The position numbers were made by a program, and so were the translations under genes. A model generated the notes under the pieces. It had not been told where the DNA came from, made no database searches, and saw only the letters and a program-made list of their open reading frames with translations. 64,000 nt of DNA. Source: Boothiomyces macroporosus (taxonomy: Eukaryota; Chytridiomycota; Chytridiomycetes; Rhizophydiales; Terramycetaceae). The stretch lies in NCBI GenBank assembly GCA_027604185.1, contig JADGKB010000011.1, forward strand, positions 62,001 to 126,000, in the 5' to 3' direction. Positions 51,811 through 62,329 of this stretch are shown piece by piece. Position 1 is the stretch's first letter. Every line of letters starts with the position of its first letter.

Positions 51811-53114
51811 TCACTTTGTAGTTCCAGCAGGCCAGATTTTAGCTTGAACAAATTCATCAATAACTTGTCGGACAAGGGCTTCTGTCATTTCAGGATGAAT
51901 GTATTTAAAGTTAAGGGTCTTTTCAATCTAACATTAACAAGAATTCACTTTGCTTCCATCAATAGAAAGAGCGTTATCCTTTAATAATTCACGGTCCAAA
52001 TAAGGAGTTAATGGAGTATTGGCGATTTCCCCAGCTTTGCAAAGTTCAGACCATGGTTGGAGGTGCTTTTCATTGACATCTTCGGTGATAGATTCGAGAT
52101 TCAACTGGGATTATATTGGTTTACCTTTGCAAATTGAGAGACTACAGTTCCCTGGAATCCAGTTGAAATGTTGAAAATCTTTTCAATGAAGGTGTTGACA
52201 GTGCCTTGGTCTATTGTTAAACTTTGGTTACCTGTATCGCCCTTATCGGCAAGATTGTAGATTTCAGGTGAAGCAATGTCTGGAGATACTCTTCCACCCT
52301 TCTCCTCAACAGTGGCGGAAACATGCCATAAGGCTCTTACAACGTCTGCGACATGTACAGTATTGATCTTCAAATCTTTAGTCCATAAAAACTTCATTTC
52401 TTCCTTCAGATGGCTGTAAACTGCACCAATAATCAATCGAGGAGCTAAAGTTATACGAAATTACTGATTCCAAGAATATCGAATGGGCCGTAGACGATAG
52501 CAGGTCGAATGATAATCAAGTTGAGACTGCGTTAGAAATCATCTACCCAGGAATCTTGGTAATTTCTTCTTCGGCCTTGGCTTTCGCCTTGGCAATCAGG
52601 GTCCATGGCTTAATCTTTCCATCTTCAGCGGATGGTTTCTAAATTAGCTGGGAGTTACCTTTCCAGCTTCGTAAACCTGCCCAGTGCTAACTTCTACAAA
52701 AGCACGAATTTTTCGTTTCGCGGCTTCTTTCGCTACTGTAACGGAAAGTTGATAGACTTTTTCATCATAAACCTAAAGTTAACGAGAAATACCTCTTCGG
52801 CTTGTCCATATTTGGTTTCGGCGGCCAAATTGAATACAATATCAAATTGTTTACCATCCTCGCGCGAAAAAACCTTTTCTGTGAATGCTCACTAAATAGG
52901 AACGAAAAGTACCAGCATTAACAAGATTCGCTTGTTTAAATTCTACCCTGGAATCCGCAAAAATCTTCTTGTGTTCTGCTGAAAGGTATGCTGTGGCTGG
53001 TAGTACTTTGTCAACTACTCTAACGCTGTTGACAAGATTGTTTTCAATCAAGTAGGCAACAAAATTTCTTCCGATAAATCCAACTCCTCCTAGTACTAGT
53101 ACGTTGAGTGACAT
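51811..53114 (-). CDS. NAD-dependent epimerase/dehydratase (extended SDR)
   Basis: Exons: 53114-52913, 52887-52793, 52772-52659, 52638-52547, 52526-52465, 52444-52125, 52104-51949, 51927-51811 (385 aa). Seven introns are required, mostly 20-21 nt. The N-terminus LNVLVLGGVGFIGRNFVAYL is the NAD-binding GxxGxxG Rossmann motif. Other SDR elements are VFNLAAETKYGQAEE, VEVSTGQVYEAGK (Ser of the active site and YxxxK-like region), IIIRPAIVYGPFDILGI and INTVHVADVVRALWHV. The substrate is unknown; relatives include sugar-nucleotide epimerases and sterol dehydrogenases. Intron 1 is ambiguous: 25 nt (52888-52912) is preferred because it gives NAAFTEKVF, but 34 nt (to 52879) also keeps frame. Confidence 0.87.
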
Positions 53115-53788
53115 TTTGTTGGTTTCACTGATTTGAGATTCGCGTCAAAGAAAAGCAAAGCGCAAAACTCGAGTAAACACACAGATTCAGGGTGATGAAA
53201 TGAATGAACTCGGTGTTTAGAACGTATTGTATGAGCGCAAGTAGGAAATATACGTCGCTGCCCGCCAAAACTAGCGCTCCGTGGAGTCCACGAATGATTT
53301 TTGATATGCAGCATAGATCGATACATGTGAAATTCCTTTTATTATGAGAGTGCTCTAGAAAACAGTATTAAAGCGATTTGGCATATGTAAGTATTGCGTA
53401 GATTCACGCGACTTGTAACAAAACTGGCTGAATCGACGCTTATTATCAAATATGAGGTGCTTCATCTTTATCTTTTGCAAGGAATTGATTAGGATTTTGT
53501 TGGTAGATTCAAATTAATAGCTTGGTGAACTAAAATATAACAGAAATTTACAATATTCATTTGATGCCATGCTTTAGAGTGAGCGAGCTGATCTTTTTTG
53601 CCGTACAAAGTGTTAAAGTGTTCATTGGCGTGTTGACTAACAATTATGCGGTTAGCAATTAAAATTTCAAAAAGACATTGGTGCTGAATAGGTCAGATTG
53701 TAGGAATAAACAGCACACTGCAACACCTCTCTGTTGCAGCAATTCACTTGAATCAACAGTTTACAAAGCAAGCCTGTTATTTATTGGT
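53115..53788. other. Intergenic stretch between epimerase and YchF genes, with a possible small spliced gene
   Basis: On the minus strand, codons from about 53721 down to 53552 are open and protein-like (CLFEILIANRIIVSQHANEH, then FNTLYGKKDQLAHSKAWHQM). A 22-nt intron-like string (53530-53551) of the window's type joins them to FTKLLI and a stop at 53509. No start codon was found; upstream strings at about 53735-53770 also look like splice sites. The rest (53115-53500) holds the epimerase promoter and nothing I recognise. Confidence 0.4.
53509..53721 (-). CDS. Possible 3' exons of a small unrecognised gene
   Basis: Two exons, about 53721-53552 and 53529-53509, flank a 22-nt intron-like string. 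The encoded tail of about 60 residues is hydrophobic then basic. The 5' end is unresolved: in-frame stops appear upstream and no ATG fits, so either further micro-introns exist or the tract is not coding. Confidence 0.3.
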
Positions 53789-55220
53789 TAATTTCGGTTT
53801 GCTGATTTCTTGCGATGTTTTAAATGAAATAATATTGTTGTTCAAAGAAATAAGATCATCTTCACCCAGCTACAGTTAATATAAATTACTCTGATGTTGC
53901 CCACAGTTTCAGCATATAAATAATATTTTTCTAAATCTGGATGTACCATTCCTGCAAGTTGCCGGACAGTTATTCCAGGTCTGATGAGCATACAGTCACG
54001 GAATACACCTCCCTGTCTTGTCCCGGTAGAACTGCTGAAATTGTTTACGTTTCTAACAGGATAAACAGGAATCAATCTAATGTCAATGGAAAAGTTACCC
54101 CAAAGCATCCACAACTGTCTTCAAGCATTCTTGGATACCTGTATGGCCAAATCGGAATAACACTAAATCTTGAACCCGTTCTAGTCGTGCCTTTGTTTTC
54201 TCATCCATTGGAATCAACTTTTCTCCGTCAGCTCGCACTGGCACATCTTCTGCCGTTTCAAAAGCGTCAGTCCCTTCATAGTAATTAATGAATTTTTGCT
54301 TGTGGAGCTTGCGCAGAAAGTTTTCGGCCAATGCGCTGATTAAAACAATTTTAGACTGGATTAGTGTAAGATACTTGATCGTATTTCCTGGATATATTGT
54401 CTATATTCTTGTCAGAATCAGGGAGATCGATTTTGTTCAATGCCTATTTTAGATGTGAATTACAACGACAGTAGGAAATCGAACATCCAAAAAGACATCA
54501 ACTAGTTGCTGCACTACTTCATCGCTCCAAGTTTCCAGTGGATCCTTGTTTGGAAATTTATCCAGAATCTGATTCATTATTAATCTGTTCGTTCCGTATC
54601 CGCTAAACTGTCCCTGAAGAGTTTCAACAATCGGAGATTCTGTGTTAGTTGGATTTACTTGTTGCAACGTGTCTACGAACGATATTTGGCCATTTTTTCA
54701 TCAAGTTATTATACACCCAGCTAAATTAGATTGGCGAAACCTATGAATTTCTGAACGCAGCCAGTCAATGTCGTTAATGGGGTCATATCCAACAGTAACT
54801 TTCCCGTTTTCGTCTGTTGTACCAGAAGCGTCCACTACATGAATTAAAGCGTCTGCAGTTCTTAAATCGTCCAAGAATTGGTTTCCTAATCCTGCTCCAG
54901 TTGAAGCTCCAGGTACTAGTCCTGCCACATCTAATATCTGGAGAGGAACTGCTCTAACCCCATTAACACATTTCCCCTGTCTGGGATTACATTCTGCCTG
55001 TTTATTGAATTTCGCACAGGGACATGGTAAATTGACATAGGCTACTCCATGATTTGGCTGGGTTTAATCACTGAATACTTTGATTGTGGTAAATGGAAAA
55101 TTCCCTACTTTGGCTGATGCTTCAGACACTGGATATTAGCAGTGAAATACTAGCATTGAGCATTGAACTTTTTCCTGCCGATGGTTTCCCCACACATGCG
55201 ACTAACACTTCATGGCCCAT
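53789..55220 (-). CDS. YchF/OBG-family GTPase (archaeal-type, TGS-containing)
   Basis: Exons: 55220-55151, 55128-55079, 55057-54741, 54720-54659, 54639-54464, 54443-54375, 54355-54099, 54076-53890, 53869-53789 (422 aa). Eight introns of 19-22 nt split the gene so finely that no single frame exceeds 110 codons. G1 is VGKPSAGKSSMLNA, G2 region VGNFPFTTIKPNHGVAYV, G3 LDVAGLVPGASTGAGLGNQF, G4 VALNKIDLPDSDKNIDNI, G5 LISALAENFLRK. The TGS domain is GGVFRDCMLIRPGITVRQL. VPCPCAKFNKQAECNPRQGK-like Cys and the DLRTADALIHVVDASG block follow the archaeal/eukaryotic second YchF type rather than Ola1. These bind ribosomes; the precise role is unclear. Confidence 0.9.
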
Positions 55221-55276
55221 TCAAAATATTTTAAAAAAGTAAAAAAATGTCTATGCAACAGTTATATTAAATATTG

Positions 55277-56945
55277 TTAATTTGTACGATCAACCATAGC
55301 TCTAACCAATTTTCTATGTGCAACTCTAGCCAACTGCTCGAATCTTGCTTCAGCCGCCTCTTTCAATATCTTCATTTGCTGGGTCTGGGATCGAGCGGTT
55401 TGGACCATCAACTTCATTGCCTGCAACTCTTGTCTAAGGCGGACATTTTCCTCCTCTAGTGCTGATGCCTTCTCGGCTTCCTCTAGCACTAAATCTGTTT
55501 CTGTTCCTTTTTCTTCAAAAGTTGGTTTAGGCTCATTGCATTTTTCACATTCAAATTCGTCAGTTTGTATTTCGATCGATTCCATTTTTGGTTTTGGGTT
55601 TAAATCTGGAACCATGTCATGCCAACCTTCTGCTCCTGGCAATTGCTTGGCAATGATATTTGGTTCTGGAATCAAACGAGCAAGAGGGTTCACTGGGGCT
55701 GCTGAATCGGTCTTGCGAGGAAGGGAAGGGGACATTGGGGATCTTGGAGAAGTTGGCCCTTCTGATTCAGTTAATAAAAATTCAAGCATAGTCTGCACTG
55801 TCTTTTCTCCACTTGGACTTTTTACGGTAGTAGATTCAGGTTTGCCGCTCGAAACTGATAATTTTGAGCTGAGGATTGAGGATGGTCTGGCTGATTCTAA
55901 TCCTGGAGAAGCTGGCCTAGAAATTTCGGCTGGAAGTATGGAGTTGACTTGAGCAACTTCAGGAGGCATAAGCTCTGCAGCCAGTTTTTCCAAATGGTCT
56001 GAACCTTCAACAAACGAAAATGGTGATTTTGCCCTTTGGATAGGGTCAGAACGAGGAATAGGTGAATTTGGTTGATTTACAGGTGAACTAGGGCGAATGA
56101 ATGGGGATGATGGACGAGTAAGGTCTTCTTCAGAATTGGTTTGTTCTGAAAGCTTTGACTTTGAATTTCTAGGCGGTAAAGCAGGTGGAGAATCCAAGCT
56201 GAAACTTGTATTTGAAACAACTAACCCAGAAGATGGTCTAGGTTTCTTTGCTCCCAACTTTCCGAAAATCTTGAAGCCTTGAGCTTTAACACCATCAATC
56301 AGGGAAGATCTCCTTGATGGCATGCTAAATTCGAATTGGTCTGGAGGAATCTAAAGTTAAACGCTCGCTTACATCTAACGAATTCATGATGTCTGGAGTG
56401 GAAGAGAGATGCTTGGTACCAGCTGTAGTCAGCATCTTTTCGAAATCTCCAGTGCTAAGCATCTTTGACATCTCTGGTTTTGAAATATGCTCATTTCCCT
56501 GTTGTTAGTTAAAAGTTACAAGTGAAACACTGTTTGAACGTGGGGGTAAAATTGTTGGACTTTGAGGAGCATCAAGCTTCAAGTCAAGTGGAGGACTTGA
56601 TAATCTAGACCTAGGGCTAGATGCAAAGCTTTCAAAGTGTTGTAGAATTGCATCTGCATTGTGGAGGGCGGGAGAAGAAGTCAAATCGGCAGAGGTAATT
56701 TCTGGCTCCGAAAGCAATGACGACCTATGGACAGGCTTTCTCTGCAAGGATGGCTTATGTATAGGCGAGGTCTTCTTTTCCGTCGGTAAAACTGGACTGT
56801 TTGTTAACGTAGTATCGTCATTCTTCAATGTGAGGTCAAACTTGTCAAAATCCAAATCCAAACTGCTTAGCAATGAAGCACTAAAATCTGATGATTCCGA
56901 CGTCGTTTTGAAGTTGTCCAAACTGAATGACAATCTATCAGACAT
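55277..56945 (-). CDS. Ser/Pro-rich disordered protein with C-terminal coiled coil
   Basis: Exons: 56945-56520, 56498-56373, 56350-55277 (541 aa); introns are 21 and 22 nt. Most of the protein is low complexity with many SP sites (SPFIRPSSPVNQPNSPIPRS), likely phosphorylated by proline-directed kinases. The C-terminal 100 residues form a coiled coil starting after IQTDEFECEKCNEPKPTF and TETDLVLEEAE (ALEEENVRLRQELQAMKLMV), and end HRKLVRAMVDRTN. The arrangement matches the protein at 30505-32312 (LQTKP and VQTEP, then coiled coil ending in a basic helix). They may share ancestry or a binding partner such as a polarity or microtubule complex. No family recognised. Confidence 0.85.
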
Positions 56946-57121
56946 TTTTGAATTTCTAAAGAATTTTCAAGCCATTCAAACGGTCCTTTTATTTGAGGCA
57001 CCATGGCGTTATGGTAGGGCGCCAATCAATGAAACACCAGCATACAGTAAGCAACTTTTGCAACTATAAATCAAATTGCATTAAACGCTCAAAAATTTCA
57101 GGTATGCAAAAGTATTTTATT

Positions 57122-57220
57122 TTAGTTCGCCCATTCCTCTAGTATTTCTTTTGATGACAACTGGAAAACGGCGAGTACAAACATGAAACCCAAAAAGGAA
57201 ATGGGGAGAACGTGTTTCAT
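57122..57220 (-). CDS. Candidate 32-residue single-pass membrane peptide
   Basis: A complete small frame, MKHVLPISFLGFMFVLAVFQ followed by SSKEILEEWAN and a TAA stop. A single hydrophobic helix with a short charged tail resembles tiny subunits of respiratory or ER complexes, but no family can be named. The region between the two flanking genes (56946-57287, 342 bases) otherwise holds their promoters. Support is limited to the natural composition and the ATG-to-stop frame. Confidence 0.35.
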   Translation of the reverse strand: MKHVLPISFLGFMFVLAVFQLSSKEILEEWAN

Positions 57221-57287
57221 GTAATCAGATTGTATTCAATCGTCTGGTATATAAGCTGCTTCTTTTCGCGTTTGTTTTTCACCAGCT

Positions 57288-58563
57288 ATGGATACATCAA
57301 CACAGCGATTAGCAACTTCGAGCACCTCGATTTCAAATCTATACAAAACAAGCTCCAGAGACGCTCTGTCAAAAAAGAAAGTGCCTGGAGTGGACAAACC
57401 ATCCGCGCAATCAAATGCTTTGGCTTATAAATTAAAGAAGCAGCTTGAAGGTGAAGAGTCGGAACGTGAACCAGACTTGAACGGGATACTGAAATGGAGA
57501 TGGTCGAAAAAAGAAACCACAGAAATCTATTCCTTGAATTTTTCACCAGATTCGGCTTACTTGGCAGCAACTGGAGGACAAGGAAACATTTACATTTACT
57601 CTACTTTTACTAATCAAAAAGAGTTTACTCTAGTCCCCGATTTAAAAGTATTTGCTCCATGTACTTCGGTTGCATTTCGACCAGATAATAAGGATTTAAA
57701 AAACAAGAACGTGTTGGGTGCTACATGTACGTAGTTTTTAATGGTAGACTCTGATGGGTCTATAAGACACTGGCATGCGACATCTGGACAACTAATGAGT
57801 ACAATCGAAGGCGATGATGTTCAATTGCATCATATCGCATATAGCTCGTCAGGATTAACGTTTGTAACTAGTAGAAGCGATGATTGTATTCGTGTTTACG
57901 ACGCCAACACTAATCATGTAATCTACAATGGAAAAACTATGGAGGAAAAAGGAAATATTGGCCATTCGAACAGAGTGTTTTGTGCGAAATTCCACCCTAA
58001 AGATAGTAACTTTATTATTAGTGGTGGATGGGACAACAATTTACTGGTAATTGTTCTTTATATTAGATTTGGGATATCCGCAAACCTAACCCAGTAAGAT
58101 CTATATTCGGTCCACATATCTGTGGGGATGCCATAGATTTCAACGATTCTGGAAGCACAATTTTGACAGGATCTTATACAAGAGACCAATCTATTCAATT
58201 GTGGGACTGGCAAACAGGATCATTGATTAAATCAGTAAACTGGAACTCTGACCCTGAAATCCCTGCATGTTTGCTCTATTCGGCAGTGTATAGTAAAGGA
58301 ACAGCACACTCTGGTGATATGCTTCATCAAAGAAATAGATTTGTTTTAGCAGGAGGTAGCTCTTTTTTGATGTAGGTTCTGGTTTGAATGAAGTACGCCT
58401 GTTCAGTACAGAATCGTTTAGGGTTGTAGGATCTGTGGAACATCTGAATTGTGCAGTGTACACGGTTGCTATTAGCAACGATGATAATTTAATTGCTCTG
58501 GCTGGTGGTGGCAAGATGGTGATGCTACTAGAATTGGACGAGCAAATTGAAACTACAAAGTAA
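57288..58563 (+). CDS. WD40-repeat beta-propeller protein
   Basis: Exons: 57288-57726, 57748-58046, 58067-58355, 58376-58563 (404 aa); introns are 21, 20 and 20 nt. After a basic N-terminal tail (residues 1-65) come about seven WD repeats, including IYSLNFSPDSAYLAATGGQG, SDGSIRHWHATSG, DDCIRVYDANTNHV, FCAKFHPKDSNFIISGGWDN, LLIWDIRKPNPV, TGSYTRDQSIQLWDWQTG and a C-terminal VYTVAISNDDNLIALAGGGK. The last repeat exists only after splicing. The protein is a scaffold with unknown partners; similar small WD40 proteins occur widely in protists and fungi. Each splice site falls within a repeat, as expected for introns inserted without regard to repeat borders. Confidence 0.87.
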
Positions 58564-58573
58564 TAAAATCTCT

Positions 58574-59197
58574 TTATTTGGACTTCTTTACGGTATTACC
58601 TCTAGCGGTGTATATTTGTGCCAAAAGACCCAAAAGTGATCCCAAACTTACAACAAGGGCGGCTTTCCCTCCCAAGGGGATGGCTTGTCTAAATATTCTA
58701 GAGTTGTGATCAAACCAGCCATTTGGAGCTCCATAGTGTAACCACAGTGTTGTCCATAACGCAATAACTGAAATACTTCCGTTTAATCCATGAAGGAACC
58801 AAAACAATTTAGCTGATAAGCTGTATCGCTGGAACATAAAGGTACTGAATATAGTAGCAATAATGAGAGTAGTTGCGACAATAGATCCTAGCAATCCATG
58901 ATAAGTTTGAAAGTGAAGCTTGTTTGCCCAGTCTTTGATCAAGTAAATAATGGTAAATCCAACCATAGTAAGGAACGCGGCAAACATTTGTTGTTTTTGA
59001 TGGGATTGTACTCTTGAAAGCACTTGTTTTGAGGTAGCCAATGATATAACTGCTTCGCAAACATAATAGTAAGCCATGGTCATCAAGATAGGATGCAAGG
59101 CAAAGAGGTTGAATGCTTTTGTTTGGTATAAGGTAACGGCGATCGTTCCAAATACAACTTGATTGGACAATCTCAAGGCACTGGCTAAGGATGACAT
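58574..59197 (-). CDS. Cytochrome b561-domain membrane protein
   Basis: About 207 aa from the first ATG in frame (MSSLASALRLSNQ). Membrane helices carry conserved His residues in FALHPILMTMAYYYVCEAVI, FQTYHGLLGSIVATTL and WFLHGLNGSISVIALW, the pattern of cytochrome b561 proteins that move electrons across membranes from ascorbate or a similar donor. The frame continues 23 codons upstream without an ATG (RGAVVYIFGILFLKF), so an upstream exon may supply another start. One possible 17-nt intron would join a different upstream frame; I could not settle this. The single-ATG model keeps all haem ligands. Confidence 0.75.
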   Translation of the reverse strand: MSSLASALRLSNQVVFGTIAVTLYQTKAFNLFALHPILMTMAYYYVCEAVISLATSKQVLSRVQSHQKQQMFAAFLTMVGFTIIYLIKDWANKLHFQTYHGLLGSIVATTLIIATIFSTFMFQRYSLSAKLFWFLHGLNGSISVIALWTTLWLHYGAPNGWFDHNSRIFRQAIPLGGKAALVVSLGSLLGLLAQIYTARGNTVKKSK

Positions 59198-59557
59198 GAA
59201 CTTGAGAAAAAGAATTCCAAAAATGTATACCACTGCGCCACGTAGTAGAAGTATGGCATGATGCACACATAATGTTCATATTGTATATCAGTTCGCATGC
59301 TGTATATCTAACATAGACTTGTATACTATGTATCCGCATCTCCAAATAGTCAAATACGACTTTTCTAAATGCTTACGTTCTGCAAACATTACAAATGCTT
59401 CAAATCCAGGAGTAAATTTCTAGTTGGAAAAATGTTTGGATCAAGTTGGAATTTCAGATCCTGTTAAAATTATCCGCATTTAATCCGCCAATGTTGTAAT
59501 GGACTATAAACTATTGGAGAAGTTGGAAATTTCACTTTTATTCTGCCAATTTTTAAA
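59198..59557. other. Intergenic region with unresolved 5' part of the b561 gene
   Basis: 360 bases. A minus-strand ATG at about 59390 opens 22 codons (MFAERKHLEKSYLTIWRCGY) before a 19-nt intron-like string (GTATACAAGTCTATGTTAG), after which another frame continues towards the b561 gene. This could be a separate small gene or extra b561 exons. Nothing else is recognised. Confidence 0.35.
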
Positions 59558-59873
59558 TCAAAGGCTGTCTTCAACTTTCTCGTCCTTTTCATGATAAATA
59601 GTAATGTAAATCTTTAATACAATCAAAAGTAAGCTATGTAGAAATTCAAACATCAGCGGAATTGCTGCTGGCCAAGCTTGTAATATAATCAAATAAATCA
59701 TTGTTAGTAGCAAGCCAAACGAATAAGAACTGGCAAACAGGAGGGAAAAGTCCTTTGCTGATTTGGATTTCCACATTTGCCAAGTTTGCGGTAATGTACA
59801 CTTGTTAATTCTGACTTACCAGTGATAAAATTATTCCACCTGTGTATCCTAAACTGTCCACTTCCCAACCCAT
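59558..59873 (-). CDS. Single PQ-loop (SemiSWEET-like) membrane protein
   Basis: Exons: 59873-59820 and 59800-59558 (98 aa), with a 19-nt intron (GTAAGTCAGAATTAACAAG). The protein has three membrane helices and one PQ-loop unit: GGIILSLCTLPQTWQMWKSK, then AKDFSLLFASSYSFGLLLTM. Splicing joins the first helix to the PQ motif. A single three-helix unit is the form of bacterial SemiSWEET transporters, which dimerise; eukaryotic PQ-loop proteins usually have two such units. The cargo may be a sugar or amino acid. The second unit is absent, and the next gene is unrelated, so this is not a truncation by the window. Confidence 0.82.
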
Positions 59874-60057
59874 TATTTTTTTTGTCAAAGTTTAATTTTT
59901 CAGTTCAAGATAATTTAATGGCACTTTACTCTGCCAAGTAGATTTAAAAGAAACCAGAATTATTAACTCTACCTAGTATTTGTTAAATCAAATTTATTTC
60001 CAAGTCTTGTCAGGCTCTAATTGTTTTCCCTGTGCCTCATACTTTTTCAAATCAGAA

Positions 60058-62117
60058 ATGGCAATTAACGAACACCCAAACACAAATCTCATAAAAAAGA
60101 AGAAAAAGAAAAGAAAGAATACAGACAGAGCAAGAAATGATTCTGTGCCTGATTTGTTTCCCCAAGCATCGCTCAAATCCCTCGACTCTCAGGAAGGATA
60201 TGAAAAAATTGTAGCAATCAATGAGAGCAATAATGTATTCTTCCCTGACAGTAAATTCTCAACGGATCCGATAACATCCAACGACAGGATTGGAACGATT
60301 GATATCGAAGATGATACACCAGATACAAGACCCAGCACTCCAACCCAACAGAAGCAGGAGTTGAAATATAAAAGATTTGGGATTTCCGCCATATGGGACT
60401 ACTTTGTGTCCGAAATCACCAGTACATTTCAACCAGAACAACAACAAGCGAAAACGGAAAGGATCTTGAACTTTATCAGTGTTCCTAGACAATTAGAAAA
60501 AGTAATCTTTATTAATATCAGTTTGTATTACTTGGGTTTTTCATTTGTTTGGATTCGTTTCTCTATATATTTACCATTCTCCCGATTCGAATCCTAATTG
60601 CGACTTATTCATTCTTCAGCGGAAATATCAAACCAGCCCAAAAGACAGATTTGATTAAAGGAACACTAATTGTCATTTGCTCTTACTTTATTCAAAATGT
60701 GGACTCTTCAAGATTGTATCATTTGATCAGAGGACAAGCAATTATTAAACTATACTTTATCTTTAACGCTTTGGAGGTATTCGACATTAATATAGATTGG
60801 TGACAAGCTGTGCAGTGCATTTGGTCACGATATTCTTGATTCATTATTCGCAACTACTGCTGATAACCAAAAAGTCACAACTAGGAGGTTGAACCGAATC
60901 GTACACTTCATTGTTGCAAGTTTTTACATTTCGCTCCACACTCTAGTGCTGTTTTATCAAGTGATGGCTTTGAACGTTGCTGTCAATTCCTACAATAACG
61001 GTTTATTGACTCTACTGATGAGTAACCAGTTTACCGAAATCAAAGTAATAGATTTTAACGTTAGGGAAGTGTATTCAAGAAATTTGAAAAGGCAAATTTA
61101 TTTCAATTATCATGCAGTGATATAGTTGAACGGTTCCAACTTTCTACCTTCTTATTTATTATTACAATTAGAAATTGTTTGGAAATACTTGGAAACGGTG
61201 CAATTGGCGATCTCATTGACAATTCTCAACTTATAGTCACCACAATAATCAATTCCGTTACTAGTTTTATTACTACATTTGATACCACACTCTCGATCGA
61301 CAACTTTTCATCCATTTCATCATCATTTTACAATTCAATCATTGCAATACTCAATTCAAACCAGTTCACTCTTGTACAAATAATTATCGGGCCCGCTGTT
61401 GTAGTTTATGGAACAGAAATTATGGTTGACTGGATCAAACACGCATTTATCGTGAAATTCAATGGAATATCACCAAAAGTCTACCAACGATACTCTGAAA
61501 GTTTGTGTAGAGATTTGCTGGGCATTTCTTCAGCCGAAATCAACCAAAGACACGTGAATCAAATTGATCGTTCACCAATAGTAGCAAAAAGGATAGGGTT
61601 TGTAAGTATCCCTTTAGCGTGTCTAGTGATCAGGGTAGGTATACAGATCATGGGTATTATCGGAATCATGCCGGAAACCTTAATGGAAGAGACTTGGGAA
61701 GAAGGCAATTCCACAGATGAAATGATTGGAAGCTGGAAACTGCCCGATAAACTGAATCAATGGATAAAGAAGGCTAGATCTCAAAGGAAATCTCAACCAT
61801 TCTTATTATCCGCGTTTACAAAAAGTTTGTGGCCACTTTTGTTCCTTTTCATAATGTAAATTCTAGTTAATTCTAGATTATTAATTTTCAAATTATTGTT
61901 AGGAATATGCCTCCAAAACTATGCTGTGAAAAGCTTGATTGATTTAAAGCAAGAAAAAGAAGAATTGCCAATGGAAAGTGTTTTGCGCACGCAAACACCA
62001 AATCACTTTTTACCACCTGAAATGTTCAAAGCCAAACGTGAGCTTACTAGTCCTACGTCAAATGAAAAGCTTGATAGTATTGATAGGTTTACGATGGTTA
62101 AAAGCCGCATTGTCTAA
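60058..62117 (+). CDS. TAPT1/Emp65-family ER membrane protein
   Basis: Exons: 60058-60501, 60522-60776, 60796-61044, 61065-61855, 61877-62117 (659 aa); introns are 20, 19, 20 and 21 nt. After a basic, charged N-terminus, family elements follow: WDYFVSEITSTFQPEQQQAK, FISVPRQLEKFVLLGFFICL, DSFLYIFTILPIRILIA, YHLIRGQAIIKLYFIFNALE then GDKLCSAFGHDILDSLFAT, and NQFTEIKGSVFKKFEKANLF then SCSDIVERFQLS. TAPT1 and yeast Emp65 are multi-pass ER proteins; Emp65 with Slp1 protects folding proteins from degradation, and animal TAPT1 is linked to cilia. The final intron restores a membrane helix (FIILLIFKLLLGI) and the Lys/Glu-rich tail. Confidence 0.94.
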
Positions 62118-62329
62118 TAAAAAGATGTTTATCTACGTTTTGTTTTAATCCGGGTTATGCGGATTTTCTCCCGCCAATCCGACCAAAGATCTGTGGCCGC
62201 GACAATTGAAAAACCAACATTGGATAACCAGAAGGTGTAAAAAATGAATAAATGTAAAAGAGCAAAGTAATATTATTAGAATTAGTAGGATATAAATTAG
62301 TACAAAGAGTTGCCCCTATTCACCTATTT

